Shown: one piece after another, positions 62,846 to 64,000 of the stretch
How positions within the stretch are numbered: position 1 is the stretch's first letter
Layout: every line of letters begins with the position of its first letter
DNA from: Nereocystis luetkeana
Taxonomy: Eukaryota > Sar > Phaeophyceae > Laminariales > Laminariaceae
Direction of reading: 5' to 3'
DNA length: 64,000 bases
NCBI GenBank assembly: GCA_031213475.1
Contig: JARUPZ010000026.1
Coordinates: 8,801,824 to 8,865,823, forward strand
Notes under the pieces: generated by a model
Seen by the model: the letters and a program-made list of their open reading frames with translations, nothing else
Databases searched by the model: none
Told to the model about the DNA's origin: nothing
Translations under genes and position numbers: made by a program

Positions 62846-62854
62846 GTGAGACGA

Positions 62855-63090
62855 GACTATTCATACACTAGTCATACACTATTCATAGACTATTCATAGA
62901 CTATTCATAGACTATTCATAGACTATTCATAGACTATTCATAGACTATTCATAGACTATTCATAGACTATTCATAGACTATTCATAGACTATTCATAGAC
63001 TATTCACAGACTATTCATACACTATTCATAGACTATTCATAGACTATTCATACACTATTCATAGACTATTCATAGACTATTCATACTCAT
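62855..63090 (+). repeat. 11-bp minisatellite CATAGACTATT
   Basis: About 21 almost identical 11-bp units starting 10 bp after the donor of exon 26; very homogeneous, so probably young or variable. Confidence 0.95.
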
Positions 63091-63774
63091 ACACTTGAGA
63101 CATATCAGATGAGTCATGCAAACCAGACAAATGAGACATTGGCATTCTGGTGTTTTATCAGTTTCGATTTTTGTTTCCGCGCTATACTTTGACGCATACC
63201 GTTTAGTCCACCCGATGCTGGTCTTGGTGCAAGTTCTACCAGTAGTGGTGATGGTGTCGGCAAACCGTGACAGTAGACACGTAGTTAGTGTGCGTCCGCT
63301 GAGACGAAGCGGCTGCGTGAGAAAGTAGATATTTAAACATACCTGAACGTTGAAACTAGTCGGGACTTGGGAGGGAACACATCACGATATACATCAGACA
63401 AATCAGACAAATCGACAACACACATTGGAGGCGGGTGATATGCTGTCGTTTGTTTATTTTTCTTTCAATCACAGAATAGCTACCAGCACCATGTAGGGCA
63501 TTCGTTTTATCGTGGCCTCTTTTTTAGTGGGATCAAAGCCGGAGATCCGTGACGTCCGACTATTAATAAAAGTATGGAAATAGCAACAGCTCCGAAACGA
63601 CGATACAACAGCAGTAATCTCGACTTTTGCTTTTCTATTGTGCCTTTGAAAATAACTATCCACCTACAGCAGTACTGTTAATATTGAGAAAACGACCTAC
63701 ACTCGTTCCCAAGGTCAGAAATGACATTTGTTTTTAATATATATTTATATTGACTTGGTTTCAGTATACCCCTC

Positions 63775-64000
63775 GGGTCTATGCTCATACGACTACCGCC
63801 ATGCATGGAAGGGGTGCGGGGCTTGAGGGAGCGGGGGGGTTACTCAATAGGCGAGATGCACTCGATATCATGCGTGGCCGTCGTCGTATGCCCATAGACC
63901 CTCGGGTCCCTACAACGCCGGGACGGTACACGTCGAGTTTTCACCGACCGGGCAGACATTGGTTGCACCAAGCGCGAAGCGCCGTGAGATGTTGGGCTAA
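63775..64000 (+). repeat. 260-bp dispersed repeat, copy 8 (cut by window edge)
   Basis: CATAGACCCTCGGGTCCCTA through CGCGAAGCGCCGTGAGATG, running out at the right edge. Confidence 0.85.

Overview
The window is nuclear DNA from a stramenopile, most likely a brown alga. The evidence is a protein ending in a cysteine/histidine pattern of the brown-algal EsV-1-7 type, a conserved eukaryotic gene cut into many short exons by long repeat-filled introns, and a tyrosine-recombinase fossil of a type I associate with stramenopile genomes. The species cannot be read from the sequence. No bacterial, organellar or CRISPR features are present.

Two genes stand back to back. On the minus strand (8113 to 4805) is a 1102-residue low-complexity protein with an EsV-1-7-like C-terminus. 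On the plus strand, starting probably at 8783 and running off the right edge, is TAF2, the M1-aminopeptidase-like subunit of general transcription factor TFIID. I could follow TAF2 through 26 exons. Every splice phase agrees, and together they give 1281 codons (3843 nt spread over 54 kb). One intron appears to be GC-AG, the rest are GT-AG, and the largest introns are about 8.6 kb and 7.6 kb. The start exon is the least certain; exons 2 to 26 are well supported by TAF2-like protein sequence. The 669 bp between the two start codons would act as a shared divergent promoter region.

Layout: 1-4800, intergenic, repeats only. 4805-8113, EsV-1-7-like gene (minus). 8114-8782, divergent promoter region. 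8783-64000, TAF2 exons and introns. The introns hold nearly everything else: about 18 full or partial copies of a 108-bp palindromic TA-flanked MITE, about 12 copies of a second palindromic family of about 90 bp, a dispersed repeat of about 260 bp, a GATC-rich repeat, a 400-bp repeat pair, two tRNA-derived SINE-like heads, a 513-bp near-perfect palindrome, a satellite of about 175 bp, many mini- and microsatellites, and a tyrosine-recombinase fossil.

The most unusual signal is very small. The 9-mers TACCAGGTA and TACCTGGTA, and the 7-mer TACTGTA, recur across the non-coding DNA. Where they fall inside a repeat that has uninterrupted sister copies, they are insertions of CC(A/T)GG or CTG plus a duplicated TA. 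That is the form expected of excision scars from TA-targeting (Tc1/mariner-type) transposons, in two size classes.
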